Below, piece by piece: positions 25,503 to 34,705 of a stretch of 64,000 nucleotides of DNA. Origin of the DNA: Burkholderia sp. FERM BP-3421 (GTDB lineage Bacteria; Pseudomonadota; Gammaproteobacteria; Burkholderiales; Burkholderiaceae); contig NZ_CP117782.1 in assembly GCF_028657905.1 (NCBI RefSeq), positions 3,038,001-3,102,000 of the forward strand, in the 5' to 3' direction. The notes below the pieces were generated by a model that saw nothing but the letters and a program-made list of their open reading frames with translations, was not told the origin of the DNA and made no database searches. The position numbers were made by a program, and so were the translations under genes. Numbering within the stretch: position 1 is the stretch's first letter; every line of letters starts with the position of its first letter.

Positions 25503-26597
25503 CTAGAAGCGCGTCAGCATGCCGAGCCGCCCGAGGAACTGCGTGCGCGAACTCGACTGCGCATTCGGCCCCATCACGCCGTTGATCCAGGCATCCGCGC
25601 CGACGCTGCCGCCCGCGAGCTGGTAGACGGCCTCGACATACACGGAGGTGCGCTTGGACAGCGCGTACTGCACGGCCCCCGTGAGCTGGTGCGCGTAGTT
25701 GTGGTCGAGCTGCGCGTTGCCCTTCATGTACTGGTAATTCGCGCCGATCGTCCACGGTGCGCCCACGTAGCGCCCGCCGACCTGCACCACGTTGATCGCG
25801 GCGCCCGTCAGCGTGTTCTTCGTGTTGGTGTAGAGCAGGTTGAGATCGACCAGCGTGAACGAGTAGCGCGCGCCGAGGCCCCAGTTGCGGATCCCATCGT
25901 GGCCGTTGTTCATCTGCGGATACTTGACCTCGACATAGGCCGCGCCGAGCCCAAAGTGGTCGCCCTCGTACTTCACGCCCGCGCTGATCGTGCTGTTCGC
26001 GGCCAGACCGCCCGGCTGGTTGCTGAAGCCGTACAGCGCACCGAACACGACCCCGCTGAGGTTCGCGCTCGTGTACTTCACCGAGTTCGCCACGCGCGAC
26101 GAGCCCGCCATCCGGTCGAAGTCGAACGAGCCCGTCGGGTTGTCGGGGATGCCGAGCTTCGCGAACGGGCCTTGCCGGAAGTTGTACAGGCCGCCGTACT
26201 GGAACGCACCGTCGAACGAGCCGAAGTTCAGCGTGTCGGTCATGAAGTCGTATTGCTGGCCGAACGTGACGCTGCCGAGCCGTTCGTTCGACAGGCCGAC
26301 CATCGCCGTGCGCGAGAACATCGCGCCCGCGGCCGGCAGCGCCGCGCCCGTGCCGAGCGCGTACTGCGAGGTCAGCTCGAACACCGCCTTGGTGCCGCCG
26401 CCGAGATCCTCCGTGCCTTTCAGGCCCCACAGGTTCGGCACGGCGATGCCGTCGTCGAAGTAGAGGCTGCGCTTGCCGCCCTCGTTGCTGACGTAGGACA
26501 CGCCCGCGTCGATCAACCCGAACAGCGTCACGCCATCGGACGCGTGCGCGCCCGCCGCGACAGCCAGGCCGGCCATCGCTACCGTTAACTTTTTCAT
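25503..26597 (-). CDS. Gram-negative trimeric porin
   Basis: A 364-residue general porin of the beta-proteobacterial OmpC-like family. The signal peptide is MKKLTVAMAGLAVAAGAHA, then SDGVTLFGLIDAGVSYVSNEGG, with repeated beta-strand patterns and the terminal ...FLGRLGMLTRF ending in Phe, required for outer-membrane insertion. GGAG lies upstream of the start at 26597. It is on the same strand as the AraC regulator and next to the uptake cluster, so it may be the outer-membrane entry route for the same compound; this is inferred. Confidence 0.9.
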   Translation of the reverse strand: MKKLTVAMAGLAVAAGAHASDGVTLFGLIDAGVSYVSNEGGKRSLYFDDGIAVPNLWGLKGTEDLGGGTKAVFELTSQYALGTGAALPAAGAMFSRTAMVGLSNERLGSVTFGQQYDFMTDTLNFGSFDGAFQYGGLYNFRQGPFAKLGIPDNPTGSFDFDRMAGSSRVANSVKYTSANLSGVVFGALYGFSNQPGGLAANSTISAGVKYEGDHFGLGAAYVEVKYPQMNNGHDGIRNWGLGARYSFTLVDLNLLYTNTKNTLTGAAINVVQVGGRYVGAPWTIGANYQYMKGNAQLDHNYAHQLTGAVQYALSKRTSVYVEAVYQLAGGSVGADAWINGVMGPNAQSSSRTQFLGRLGMLTRF

Positions 26598-26813
26598 TGC
26601 GTCTCCGTCCGTCATTTGTTTTGTGGTCCTGCGGATCGACTCGACCGATCTCCGGGACGGAGTGTGAAACACGACGCGGCGGCAATCTTCACCGACGACG
26701 CACAAAGACTGTTCCCACCGCGCACACGGCGCGATGGCGCATCGCAGCGGAAGGGGAGGGGAACCGGTGGGGGAGCGGGCGGGCGACGCGCGTCGCGCCG
26801 CCCGCGGCGGGCC

Positions 26814-29800
26814 TCAGCCCGGGATGACGCGCGCGGCGTCCGCCGCGGCCAGCAGTTCGTCGACGCTGCGCGCGCGCAGATAGCGCGCGGGCTGATCGTC
26901 GTCCGCGATCGCGCGGAAGTGGGCGTCGGCGCACTGGATCTTGCGCTGCTCGCGACCGCGCTGGGCCTCGTCGAGGCGGCCGACCCGGGTCTCGACGACG
27001 AAGCACAGCTGCTGCGCGCCGTCCTCCTCGACCAACACGGCCCAGTCGGGCTTGTACGGGCCGAGCGGCGTCGCGATCTTGAACCAGCCCGGCAGCTTCG
27101 CGTACAGCTTCACCGCCGCGGCTTCCTCAAGCGCGTTCGCGAACGCCAGCTCGACGTTCGATTCGCACACCACGTCCTCGTGGATCGACTTGCGCGCGTC
27201 GCGCCGCAGGTTCTTCAGGTAGCCCGTCAGCTTCTCGTCGTCGAACAGCGACAGCGCGTACGCATGCTTCTCGCCGAGCCGCCGGTACGTGATGCCGTCG
27301 ACGAGCGCCTGGCGCTTGCAGCGGTTCACGGTATCGGCGACCAGCGCGATGAACTGCTGCGGGTTGTGCCGGAACGCGTCGAGGCGGCCGCTTTCGAGCA
27401 GGATCGTCGCGATCGTGCGGCGCGTGAGCTGGGTGCGGTCCTGCAGTTCGGTCAGCAGGTCGGGCAGGGCGATCTCGCCTTCGTCGATCACCACGGTGCC
27501 CGCGCCGTCGGTCTCGGTCGCCTCGACGCCCGCCTTGCCGATCGAGATGTCCGCCTTGCGCCATTGCAGCCGCGCGCGCGCGATCTCGGGCGCGGCCTGA
27601 AGCGCCGCCACGCAGTCGCGCGCGAGCTGCGCGCTGTCGAACTGCACGCAGTAGGTGGTGCGATGGCGGATCTTGTCCCACAACGCGCGGAACGCCTCGC
27701 CGAGATAGACGGCCTTGCCCTCGCCGTCGCGGCGCAGCGCGATCTGCCGGCGGTCGTCGGCGTTGCGCACTTCGAGCCGCCCCGACAGCTTGCGCAGCAC
27801 GTCGACGATCTGGCTGCGCTGCGCGTCGAACTCGGGCGGCAGCACGAGCGCGCCGCTCTTCAGCGCGAACTTCAGCGTGTCCTGCACCTTGCCGTGGGCG
27901 TCGAGGTAGCCGTGCGCGCGCAGATGCGCCCACAGCGCCTGCGACGCGTCGACGCCGAGCAGGCGCGGCTCGCCGTCGGCCGACCAGGCGGTGAGCGCCG
28001 CGAACTGGTGCGGCTCGACCACCCCGAAGCGGATCCCGGTGTCGGCCTCGATCTCCCGCTGCAGGTTGTCGGCGAACTGCTCGTAGCTTTCGTTCGCGAT
28101 CACCGTCAGCGTGTTGATGTCGAAGCCGCGCACCCGCTCGCCGTGCTGGTTCACGCACAGGCGCAGGCCGCGCCCGATGGTCTGGCGGCGTTCGCGCTCG
28201 GTGTGGATGTCGCGCAGCGTGCAGATCTGGAACACGTTCGGGTTGTCCCAGCCTTCCTTGAGCGCCGAGTGCGAGAAGATGAAGCGCAGCGGCGTGTCGA
28301 ACGACAGCAGCCGCTCCTTGTCCCTCATGATCAGGTTGTAGGCGCGCTCGGCGTCCTCGCGGCTGCTCGCGCTGCTGGTGCTGGTGTCGGTCCAGCCGCC
28401 CTTGCGGTCGATCGAGAAATAGCCGTCGTGCGCGTCCTGCGCGGCCGCCGCCACGTCCACGCCCTCGAACAGCGCGCGATACGCGGGCAGCTTCGCCGCG
28501 CGGCCGTACTCCTCCTCGAAGATCTGCGCGTAGTCGCCCTTGGCGGGCCGGCCGGCCGCGTCGTACCGCCGGTACTTGTCGACGGTGTCGATGAAGAACA
28601 GCGACAGCACCTTCACGCCGAACGGCCGCAGCCGCCGCTCCTTGTCGAGATGCTCGCGGATCGTGCGGCGGATCATCTCGCGCTGGATCGCGAGCGCATC
28701 GACGTCCGCGTGCGCGTCGCCGAGCGACAGGAACGCCTCGCCGCCCGGATAGCGCAGCTCGATGTACTCCGCGCCGCGCGCCGTGTGGATCTCGCCGATC
28801 CGGTAGTCCGCGTAGACCGCGCGCTGCGCGACCCGCTCGAGGTCGTCGCCGTCGGCCACCGTGACCGCCTGGCGCACCACGCCCGCGGGCGTCGCGAGGT
28901 CCAGCTCGACGCGCGCGGAGATCGCGCCGCGCCGGTTCGCGACCGACACGAGCCGCAGGTACGGCTTGTTGTGCGCGTCCTCGACGGTCGCCGAGGCGAT
29001 CTCGATCTGCTTGACGAGCTTGCGTTCGTACGCGTCGACCGCATCGAGCCGGTACACCATCTGATACTTGTCGGCGTGGGTCGCCGAATAGCGCAGCGTG
29101 CACAGCGGATGCATCGCGTCGAGCGCCTCCTTGCCGCGCCCGTCGAGGCCGCCGTCGACGCTCTGCGGCTCGTCGACGATCACGATCGGACGGGTCGCGC
29201 GGATCAGGTCGATCGGCTTCTCGCCGCCCGTCTTCTCGCTGTCCTTGTAGAGGTTGTTGACGTCCTTCTTGTTGATCGCGGCGACCGTCACCACCATGAT
29301 CTGCACGTGCGCGCTCGCGGCGAAGTTGCGCACCTCGCCGAGCCGCGCGGAGTCGTACAGGAAGTAGTCGAACGGCACGCCGCCGTAGAGCCCGCGGAAA
29401 TGCCGCTCGGTGATCTCGAGGGTCTTGTACACCCCCTCCTTGATCGCCACCGACGGCACCACGATCACGAACTTGGTGAAGCCGTAGCGGCGGTTCAGCT
29501 CGAAGATCGTGCGCAGGTACACATAGGTCTTGCCGGTGCCGGTCTCCATCTCGATGGTGAAGTCGGTCGCATACGGCGTGCCGGTCGGCGGCAGGCCGCC
29601 GTGCAGCTGGACGCGCGCGAGATTGGCCGCGAGCGCGTCGGGTTCGAGCGTCACGCGGTTGCCGACGCCGAGGTCGGACGCGCTCATGCCGAGCGCGATC
29701 TGGCGCGACGGGCCGCCGCGCGCGGCGTTGACGCTGAACTCCGCGCGGCAGGTTTCCTGCCCGCTGAACAGCCCGCAGACCGCCTCGATCGCTTCGAGCT

Positions 29801-29834
29801 GGTAGTCGAGATCGGGTTCGAAGTGCAGCTGCAT
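26814..29834 (-). CDS. Type III restriction enzyme Res subunit with altered nuclease motif
   Basis: A 1006-residue Res subunit. Helicase motif I is METGTGKTY (residues 96-104), motif II is DEPQ (221-224), and motif VI is in RRQTIGRGLRLCVNQHGERVRGFD. The C-terminal nuclease domain should read PD...ExK; here it is PD (929-930) then FVVETRVG, so the Lys is Arg950 (codon CGG at 26987-26985). With Mod it normally cuts DNA between two head-to-head sites after ATP-driven translocation. The start MQLHFEPDLDYQ is the family-typical N-terminus. It lies 57 bases after mod. Confidence 0.9.
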   Translation of the reverse strand: MQLHFEPDLDYQLEAIEAVCGLFSGQETCRAEFSVNAARGGPSRQIALGMSASDLGVGNRVTLEPDALAANLARVQLHGGLPPTGTPYATDFTIEMETGTGKTYVYLRTIFELNRRYGFTKFVIVVPSVAIKEGVYKTLEITERHFRGLYGGVPFDYFLYDSARLGEVRNFAASAHVQIMVVTVAAINKKDVNNLYKDSEKTGGEKPIDLIRATRPIVIVDEPQSVDGGLDGRGKEALDAMHPLCTLRYSATHADKYQMVYRLDAVDAYERKLVKQIEIASATVEDAHNKPYLRLVSVANRRGAISARVELDLATPAGVVRQAVTVADGDDLERVAQRAVYADYRIGEIHTARGAEYIELRYPGGEAFLSLGDAHADVDALAIQREMIRRTIREHLDKERRLRPFGVKVLSLFFIDTVDKYRRYDAAGRPAKGDYAQIFEEEYGRAAKLPAYRALFEGVDVAAAAQDAHDGYFSIDRKGGWTDTSTSSASSREDAERAYNLIMRDKERLLSFDTPLRFIFSHSALKEGWDNPNVFQICTLRDIHTERERRQTIGRGLRLCVNQHGERVRGFDINTLTVIANESYEQFADNLQREIEADTGIRFGVVEPHQFAALTAWSADGEPRLLGVDASQALWAHLRAHGYLDAHGKVQDTLKFALKSGALVLPPEFDAQRSQIVDVLRKLSGRLEVRNADDRRQIALRRDGEGKAVYLGEAFRALWDKIRHRTTYCVQFDSAQLARDCVAALQAAPEIARARLQWRKADISIGKAGVEATETDGAGTVVIDEGEIALPDLLTELQDRTQLTRRTIATILLESGRLDAFRHNPQQFIALVADTVNRCKRQALVDGITYRRLGEKHAYALSLFDDEKLTGYLKNLRRDARKSIHEDVVCESNVELAFANALEEAAAVKLYAKLPGWFKIATPLGPYKPDWAVLVEEDGAQQLCFVVETRVGRLDEAQRGREQRKIQCADAHFRAIADDDQPARYLRARSVDELLAAADAARVIPG

Positions 29835-29891
29835 CTCAGCGTTCCCCCGCACCGTGGCCGCGCGACGCGGCAAAGCAGACGAGCGCGCGCA

Positions 29892-31913
29892 TCACAGGCT
29901 CCGGATCTGCTTGACGCCGTGCTGCTCGAGCAGCGCCGACAGGTTGACCTTCGCGACGTCGTCGATGAAGCCGTTGTCGCGGAACACGCAGCGCACCTCC
30001 TGCGGCGCGATGCCGCGCGCCTCGAGCAGCGCGACGATGCCGTCGGCGAGCGCGTCGGCGTCGTGGCGCGTGATGCGCGCGTCGAAGCACGCGATCAGCG
30101 CATCGCCGACCACGTGCACCGACTTGCCCGCCACCGTCAGCGTATCGATCGGCGCGCACAGGTCGAGGCCGCGCTTGAGCATCAGCTCGTACAGCAGGTC
30201 GTGGTCGGAGCGGCCGTCCTTGATGTGCTCGACCGAGGCGAGCAGCGACTGCTGCACGTCGTCGCCGTGCGGATCCCACTCGACGACATTGGTCGAATCG
30301 AGCCGGAACACGCGGAAGCCGAGATCCGCGCGATGCCCCGGATACTCGGCGTCGATCCGCTTCGCCGCGCGCCGCAGCCGCTCCTTGGTGATCTCGGCGA
30401 GGTTGCGCGGCTTCTTCAGCTTCGCGCAGAACTCGGCCGCCGCCTTCTGGTCCTTGCTCGCCGCGTCGAGCGGCTCGGGCAGCTGCACCAGCACGTAGCG
30501 GCGCCGCGCGCCGTCGGCCGCGTTGAGCGCCATCACCGCGTGCGCGGTGGTGCCCGAGCCGCCGAAGAAATCGACCACCAGGTCGTCGCCGCTCGTGCAC
30601 CAGCCGATCAGCGAGGCCGCGAAATCGGTCGGCTTCGGCTGGTCGAACGGAATCTCCAGTTCCTTCAGGCGTGCGTCGTCCGAGCCGCCGAACGGCAGGA
30701 TCGACGGCACGTTCTCATACATGTTCTCGTCGAGGTAGTAGATCCGCTGCGGCTGGGTGGTCTCGTCCGCGCCGAACGCGATCAGCCCCTTGTCGAGCAG
30801 CTCGCGCATGGTCGCGGGCGGATTGCGCCAGCCGCGCTCCGGCACCGGGCAGGGCCGCCCCGTGCCCGGGTGGACGAGCGGGATGAAATAGTCGTCGGGC
30901 GCCTTCTTCTTGTTCGGCCACGCCATCGACACCAGGCGGAACACGCGCCCGTCGGCCGAGATCCGGTCGTACATCGCCTCGCCGCCCGACAGCGTGGTCT
31001 GCGCGCGCAGCCAGGCGCGGTAGGCCAGGGTCGCGTCCGCGCCCGATGCGCTGGCCGCGAGCGCGTCGCGCGCGGCGTCGAGCATGCGCTGCGCGTTGCG
31101 CTTGGGCCGCTTGAGCGGCGCGTCGTCGAACAGCCGGTCCGCGTTGCGCGCGAACAGCACGATCGATTCGTGCTGGTACGCGATGCCGCGCGCGTCGCCC
31201 TTCGGATTGCGCTTGTCCCACACCGCGACGCCCAGCTCGTTCTCCTCGCCGAAGATCTCGCGCATCACGAGCACGAGCGCGTGCGCCTCGTGCTCGTCGA
31301 TGTGCACGGCGATCAGGCCGTCGTCCGCGAGCAGGTCGCGCGCGAGCTTCAGGCGCGGATAGATCATGTTGAGCCAGTCGGTGTGGAACCGGCCGTTGGC
31401 CTCGGTGTTGCTGCTCAGCTTCTGGCCGCCCGCGGCCTGGCCCGTCAGCGCGAGATAGTGGCGCAGGCTGTCGGTGAAGTTGTCGGGATAGACGAAATCC
31501 TTGCCGGTGTTGTACGGCGGATCGATGTAGACGAGCTTGACCCGGTTCGCGCAGCTTTTCTGCAGCAGCTTCAGCACTTCGAGGTTGTCGCCCTCGATCA
31601 TCAGGTTGCGGGTGGCGGCCCACGCGACGCTCTCGTCGGGGCAGGGACGCAGCGTGCCGGACGAGGGCGTGAGCGCGAGCTGGCGCGCGCGGCGCTTGCC
31701 GTGCCAGTGGAACCCGTATTTCTCGTCGGCCTCGCTCACGGCGCGTTCGCCGACCAGCTGCCTGAGCGCGTCGAGATCGAGGGCCGCGCCCTCCGGTCCT
31801 TCGGTCACGCATTCCGGAAACAGCGCCCGGAGCCGCTCGAGGTTCTCGGCCGCGAGATTCGTGGAGTGGGCTTCCGGACTGGACGCCTCGATTTTCTGCA
31901 TCATCTTTCCCAT
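29892..31913 (-). CDS. Type III DNA methyltransferase Mod subunit (N6-adenine)
   Basis: A 673-residue beta-class adenine methyltransferase. The catalytic motif IV is DPPYNTGKDF (131-140) and the SAM-binding motif I, FFGGSGTTAHAVM, comes later, the order expected of the beta class. The region between them (roughly 200-440) should hold the target-recognition domain. Mod methylates one strand of a non-palindromic site and guides Res. The start is set at ATG 31913, with ATGs at 31904 and 31901 possible. No simple-sequence repeat tract of the kind that drives phase variation of mod genes is visible. Confidence 0.9.
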   Translation of the reverse strand: MGKMMQKIEASSPEAHSTNLAAENLERLRALFPECVTEGPEGAALDLDALRQLVGERAVSEADEKYGFHWHGKRRARQLALTPSSGTLRPCPDESVAWAATRNLMIEGDNLEVLKLLQKSCANRVKLVYIDPPYNTGKDFVYPDNFTDSLRHYLALTGQAAGGQKLSSNTEANGRFHTDWLNMIYPRLKLARDLLADDGLIAVHIDEHEAHALVLVMREIFGEENELGVAVWDKRNPKGDARGIAYQHESIVLFARNADRLFDDAPLKRPKRNAQRMLDAARDALAASASGADATLAYRAWLRAQTTLSGGEAMYDRISADGRVFRLVSMAWPNKKKAPDDYFIPLVHPGTGRPCPVPERGWRNPPATMRELLDKGLIAFGADETTQPQRIYYLDENMYENVPSILPFGGSDDARLKELEIPFDQPKPTDFAASLIGWCTSGDDLVVDFFGGSGTTAHAVMALNAADGARRRYVLVQLPEPLDAASKDQKAAAEFCAKLKKPRNLAEITKERLRRAAKRIDAEYPGHRADLGFRVFRLDSTNVVEWDPHGDDVQQSLLASVEHIKDGRSDHDLLYELMLKRGLDLCAPIDTLTVAGKSVHVVGDALIACFDARITRHDADALADGIVALLEARGIAPQEVRCVFRDNGFIDDVAKVNLSALLEQHGVKQIRSL

Positions 31914-32282
31914 CAATTGCCTGTCTGCGTGCCGCGCGCGGGGAGGCCCGGCGGCGGCGAAGGCGAAACGCTAACGATCCGCGCGGCGCAGGTCAAGGAG
32001 CGGATCCGCATGGATCCGGTTGAGAAGGGGCATGCGCGGCGAACCGGGAACCGGGGCGGGAAAAGATGTGGATAACTTTTCCGCCGGGCTGTGCGCGCGC
32101 GAACCCGCGCCGGCCGATCCGGATGCGGCGCCCGGGATCGCGTCCGGGCCCCCTCAAGTCAAGCGCCGAAGTATACCGGGCGGACCGGCCGCGGCCGGTC
32201 CGGCGGTGCGGCGCGCCGTCGCCGGCGGGGCGGGGCCGGGCCGGGTCCGGACGAAGGAGCAAGGGACGGACGGCCGCGTCGC
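31914..32282. other. Intergenic region between mod and fliR with DnaA box and palindrome
   Basis: About 370 bases. It contains a perfect DnaA-box 9-mer in inverse orientation (TGTGGATAA, 32066-32074) followed by CTTTTCCGCCGGGCTGTGC, which matches in reverse the sequence near 60.34-60.37 kb. It also holds a 22-bp perfect palindrome at 32181-32202 (half CGGACCGGCCG). The mod promoter should also lie here but was not resolved. Confidence 0.6.
32181..32202. repeat. 22-bp perfect GC palindrome
   Basis: Two uninterrupted arms (CGGACCGGCCG and its reverse complement) between the mod start and the fliR stop. It could form the stem of a fliR terminator, though no T-run follows, or be a protein site. 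Confidence 0.6.
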
Positions 32283-33065
32283 TCAGCGCAAGCCGGCCGC
32301 GACGCGTCCCATCATGTCGATGCCGGTGTCGAACAGCCGCCCGAAGAACGGGATCATGTTCGGCAGCATCAGCTGCACGAGCAGCAACCCGACCAGCATC
32401 GTGACCGGGAAGCCGACCTGGAACACGCCGATCTGCGGCGCGGCGCGGTTCAGGATGCCGAGCGCGAGGTTGGCGATCAGCACCGCGGCGACCACCGGCA
32501 GCGCGAGCAGCAGGCCCATCGCGAACACGGCCGAGCCGAACGCGGCGATGGCGCGCCAGCCGGGCGCGTGCAGCAGGTCCGCCGACACCGGCAGCAGCTG
32601 GAACGATTCGGCGAGCGCGGCGAACACCTGGAGATGGCCGTCGAACGCGAGGAACGCGAGCAGCGCGATCGCGTTCAGGAAACGGCCGAGCACGGGCGTC
32701 GCGCTGCTCGCGTGCGGATCGAAGAAGGTCGCGAAGCCGAGGCCCATCTGCAGCCCGATGAAGTCGCCCGCGGCCTCGATCGCCGCGAACACGACCTGCA
32801 TCGTGAAGCCGAGCGCCACGCCGATCAGGAACTGGTTGACGAGGATCCAGATGCCCTGCGCGGAGAACACCGTCACGTTCGGCAGCGGCCCGAGGGTCGG
32901 CGCGACGATGATCGCGATGAAGGCCGCGAGGCCGACCTTCACGCGCGCCGGCACGCTCGCGTGGCCGACCACGGGCGCGGTCGCGACGAGCGCGAGGAAG
33001 CGCACGAACGGCCACATGAACGCGGTGAGCCAGCCGTTCAGCTGGGCGTAGGTGACGGAGAACAT
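32283..33065 (-). CDS. fliR: Flagellar export gate protein FliR
   Basis: A 260-residue inner-membrane protein with about six hydrophobic segments. The start MFSVTYAQLNGWLTAFMWPFVRFLALVATAPVV and the later FVAIEAAGDFIGLQMGLGFATFFDP-like region are typical of FliR. With FliP and FliQ it forms the export gate of the flagellar type III machine. It is the last gene of fliLMNOPQR, 22 bases after fliQ. Confidence 0.93.
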   Translation of the reverse strand: MFSVTYAQLNGWLTAFMWPFVRFLALVATAPVVGHASVPARVKVGLAAFIAIIVAPTLGPLPNVTVFSAQGIWILVNQFLIGVALGFTMQVVFAAIEAAGDFIGLQMGLGFATFFDPHASSATPVLGRFLNAIALLAFLAFDGHLQVFAALAESFQLLPVSADLLHAPGWRAIAAFGSAVFAMGLLLALPVVAAVLIANLALGILNRAAPQIGVFQVGFPVTMLVGLLLVQLMLPNMIPFFGRLFDTGIDMMGRVAAGLR

Positions 33066-33087
33066 CGGGCGGGGCGCAGCGGCGGGC

Positions 33088-33360
33088 TCAGCCCGCGCCG
33101 AGCGTCGCGACGCGCAGTAGCATCTCGCGCGTGTAGTCGAGCATGGTCGACAGCATCCAGGGGCCGGCGATCACGAGCGTGACCGCGACGGCGAGCAGCT
33201 TCGGGATGAACGACAGGGTGGTCTCGTTGATCTGGGTCGCCGCCTGGAACAGGCTCACGACGAGGCCGACGCACAGCGCGACGAGCAACAGCGGCGCGGC
33301 GAGCAGCAGGCCGACGTACATCGCCTGGTGGGCGAGCGTCATCACGTTTTCGGGCGTCAT
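33088..33360 (-). CDS. fliQ: Flagellar export gate protein FliQ
   Basis: A 90-residue protein with two membrane helices (YVGLLLAAPLLLVALCVGLVVSLFQAATQI and LLAVAVTLVIAGPWMLSTML), the classic FliQ size and layout including QAATQINETTLSFIPK. It packs around the FliP ring of the export gate. Confidence 0.95.
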   Translation of the reverse strand: MTPENVMTLAHQAMYVGLLLAAPLLLVALCVGLVVSLFQAATQINETTLSFIPKLLAVAVTLVIAGPWMLSTMLDYTREMLLRVATLGAG

Positions 33361-33371
33361 CGCGCGTCTCC

Positions 33372-34133
33372 TCAGGTGAAGCTTTGCGCCAGCGAGCCGA
33401 TCAGCAGCTGCCAGCCGTCGACCAGCACGAACAGCATCAGCTTGAACGGCAGCGAGATGGTGGCGGGCGACACCATCATCATCCCCATCGACATCAGCAC
33501 GCTCGCGACCACCATGTCGATGATCAGGAACGGGATGAAGATCGTGAAGCCGATCTGGAAGCCCGTCTTCAGCTCGCTCGTGACGAACGCGGGCACCAGC
33601 AGCGACAGCGGCACGTCCTCCGGGCCCTGCATCGGCGCGGCCTTCGAGATCTTCGCGAACAGCGCGAGATCGGCCTCGCGGGTCTGCTTGAGCATGAAGG
33701 TCTTGAACGGCGCGACGCCGCGCTGCACGGCGTCGTCCATGCCCAGCGCGCCGACCGAAAACGGCTTGTAGCCGTCGTTGTAGGCCTTGTCGAGCACGGG
33801 CGACATCACGAACAGGGTGAGGAACAGCGCGAGGCCGACCATCACCTGATTGGGCGGGGTGGTCGTGGTGCCGAGCGCCTGGCGCAGCAGCGACAGCACG
33901 ATGATGATGCGCGTGAAGCTCGTCATCATCAGCACCATGGCCGGCAGGAACGACAGCATCGTGAGCAGCAGCATGGTCTGCACGCTCAACGAATAGGTGG
34001 TGCCGCCGTTCGGGCCGGGGCTCGTGTTGAACGCGGGCAGGCCCGCCGTCTGGGCGAGCGCGAGCGCGGGCGCGAGGCCCAGCGCGAGGAGCGGGAGGTA
34101 GCGCGCCGCGCGGCGCATCACGGTGATCATCAT
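33372..34133 (-). CDS. fliP: Flagellar export gate protein FliP
   Basis: A 253-residue protein. It has a cleavable signal-like N-terminus (RYLPLLALGLAPALALAQ), then TMLLLTMLSFLPAMVLMMTSFTRIIIVLSLLRQALGT, the strongest FliP signature. The C-terminal part (LKTGFQIGFTIFIPFLIIDMVVASVLMSMGMMMVSP) is also diagnostic. It forms the core ring of the export gate. Tandem ATGs at 34133 and 34130 make the exact start uncertain by one residue. Confidence 0.95.
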   Translation of the reverse strand: MMITVMRRAARYLPLLALGLAPALALAQTAGLPAFNTSPGPNGGTTYSLSVQTMLLLTMLSFLPAMVLMMTSFTRIIIVLSLLRQALGTTTTPPNQVMVGLALFLTLFVMSPVLDKAYNDGYKPFSVGALGMDDAVQRGVAPFKTFMLKQTREADLALFAKISKAAPMQGPEDVPLSLLVPAFVTSELKTGFQIGFTIFIPFLIIDMVVASVLMSMGMMMVSPATISLPFKLMLFVLVDGWQLLIGSLAQSFT

Positions 34134-34201
34134 CGGACTACGGTCGGGAGAGGGGAGCACGGCCGCGCGCGCGGCGCGGCGGCACGGAGCGCCGCGCATG
34201 G

Positions 34202-34705
34202 TCAGCGGTTGCGCCCGAGGCGCTTGCCGGCCTCGCCGCGCAGCGCCTCGCGGAAACGCTGGCCGAAGCTGCCGGACGGCGCCGGGTCGTCGGCGGGCTC
34301 GGCGATGCCGGTCGAGCCGGCGGGCAGCGTGTGCAGCAGCCGCACGTTGCCCGGCGCGACGCCGAGCACGAGCCAGGTGTCGCCGATCTCGACGACCGTC
34401 GCGCTTTCCTTGCCGCCGACCGCCACGCTCGCGACCACCTTGAGCGCGCCGCCGCGGCGCGTGGGCTGGAAGCCGAGCCGGCGCGCGAGCCACGCGCAGC
34501 CGAACACGAGGCCGATCACGACCGCGAGCCCGACCAGCGTCTGCATCACCGCGCCGACGCCGAGCGACGGCGCGGCCGAGCCGACCACCACGCCGGACGC
34601 GACCGACGCGGGATGGTTGACCGCATCCATGTCGGCCGCGAAGCCGACGCCGGACTGCAGCGCGGCGGCCAGCGCGACGCCCGCGAGCGCGACCCGTCGC
34701 ATCAT
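34202..34705 (-). CDS. fliO: Flagellar biosynthesis protein FliO
   Basis: A 167-residue protein with a signal-like N-terminus, one strong membrane helix (VMQTLVGLAVVIGLVFGCAWLARRLG) and a small cytoplasmic domain (VGGKESATVVEIGDTWLVLGVAPGNVRLLHTLP). FliO helps assemble the FliP ring and is poorly conserved; its place between fliN and fliP supports the call. The start overlaps the fliN stop. Confidence 0.9.
   Translation of the reverse strand: MMRRVALAGVALAAALQSGVGFAADMDAVNHPASVASGVVVGSAAPSLGVGAVMQTLVGLAVVIGLVFGCAWLARRLGFQPTRRGGALKVVASVAVGGKESATVVEIGDTWLVLGVAPGNVRLLHTLPAGSTGIAEPADDPAPSGSFGQRFREALRGEAGKRLGRNR

Noticed and set aside
29892..31913. Phase-variable repeat tract in the mod gene
   Set aside because: No tetranucleotide or longer simple repeat was seen in or before the gene.
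26616..32075. Very long open frame on the plus strand opposite the restriction-modification genes
   Set aside because: It mirrors the high-GC codon pattern of res and mod, has Arg/His/Ala-rich composition with no domain, and the minus-strand genes have clear motifs.
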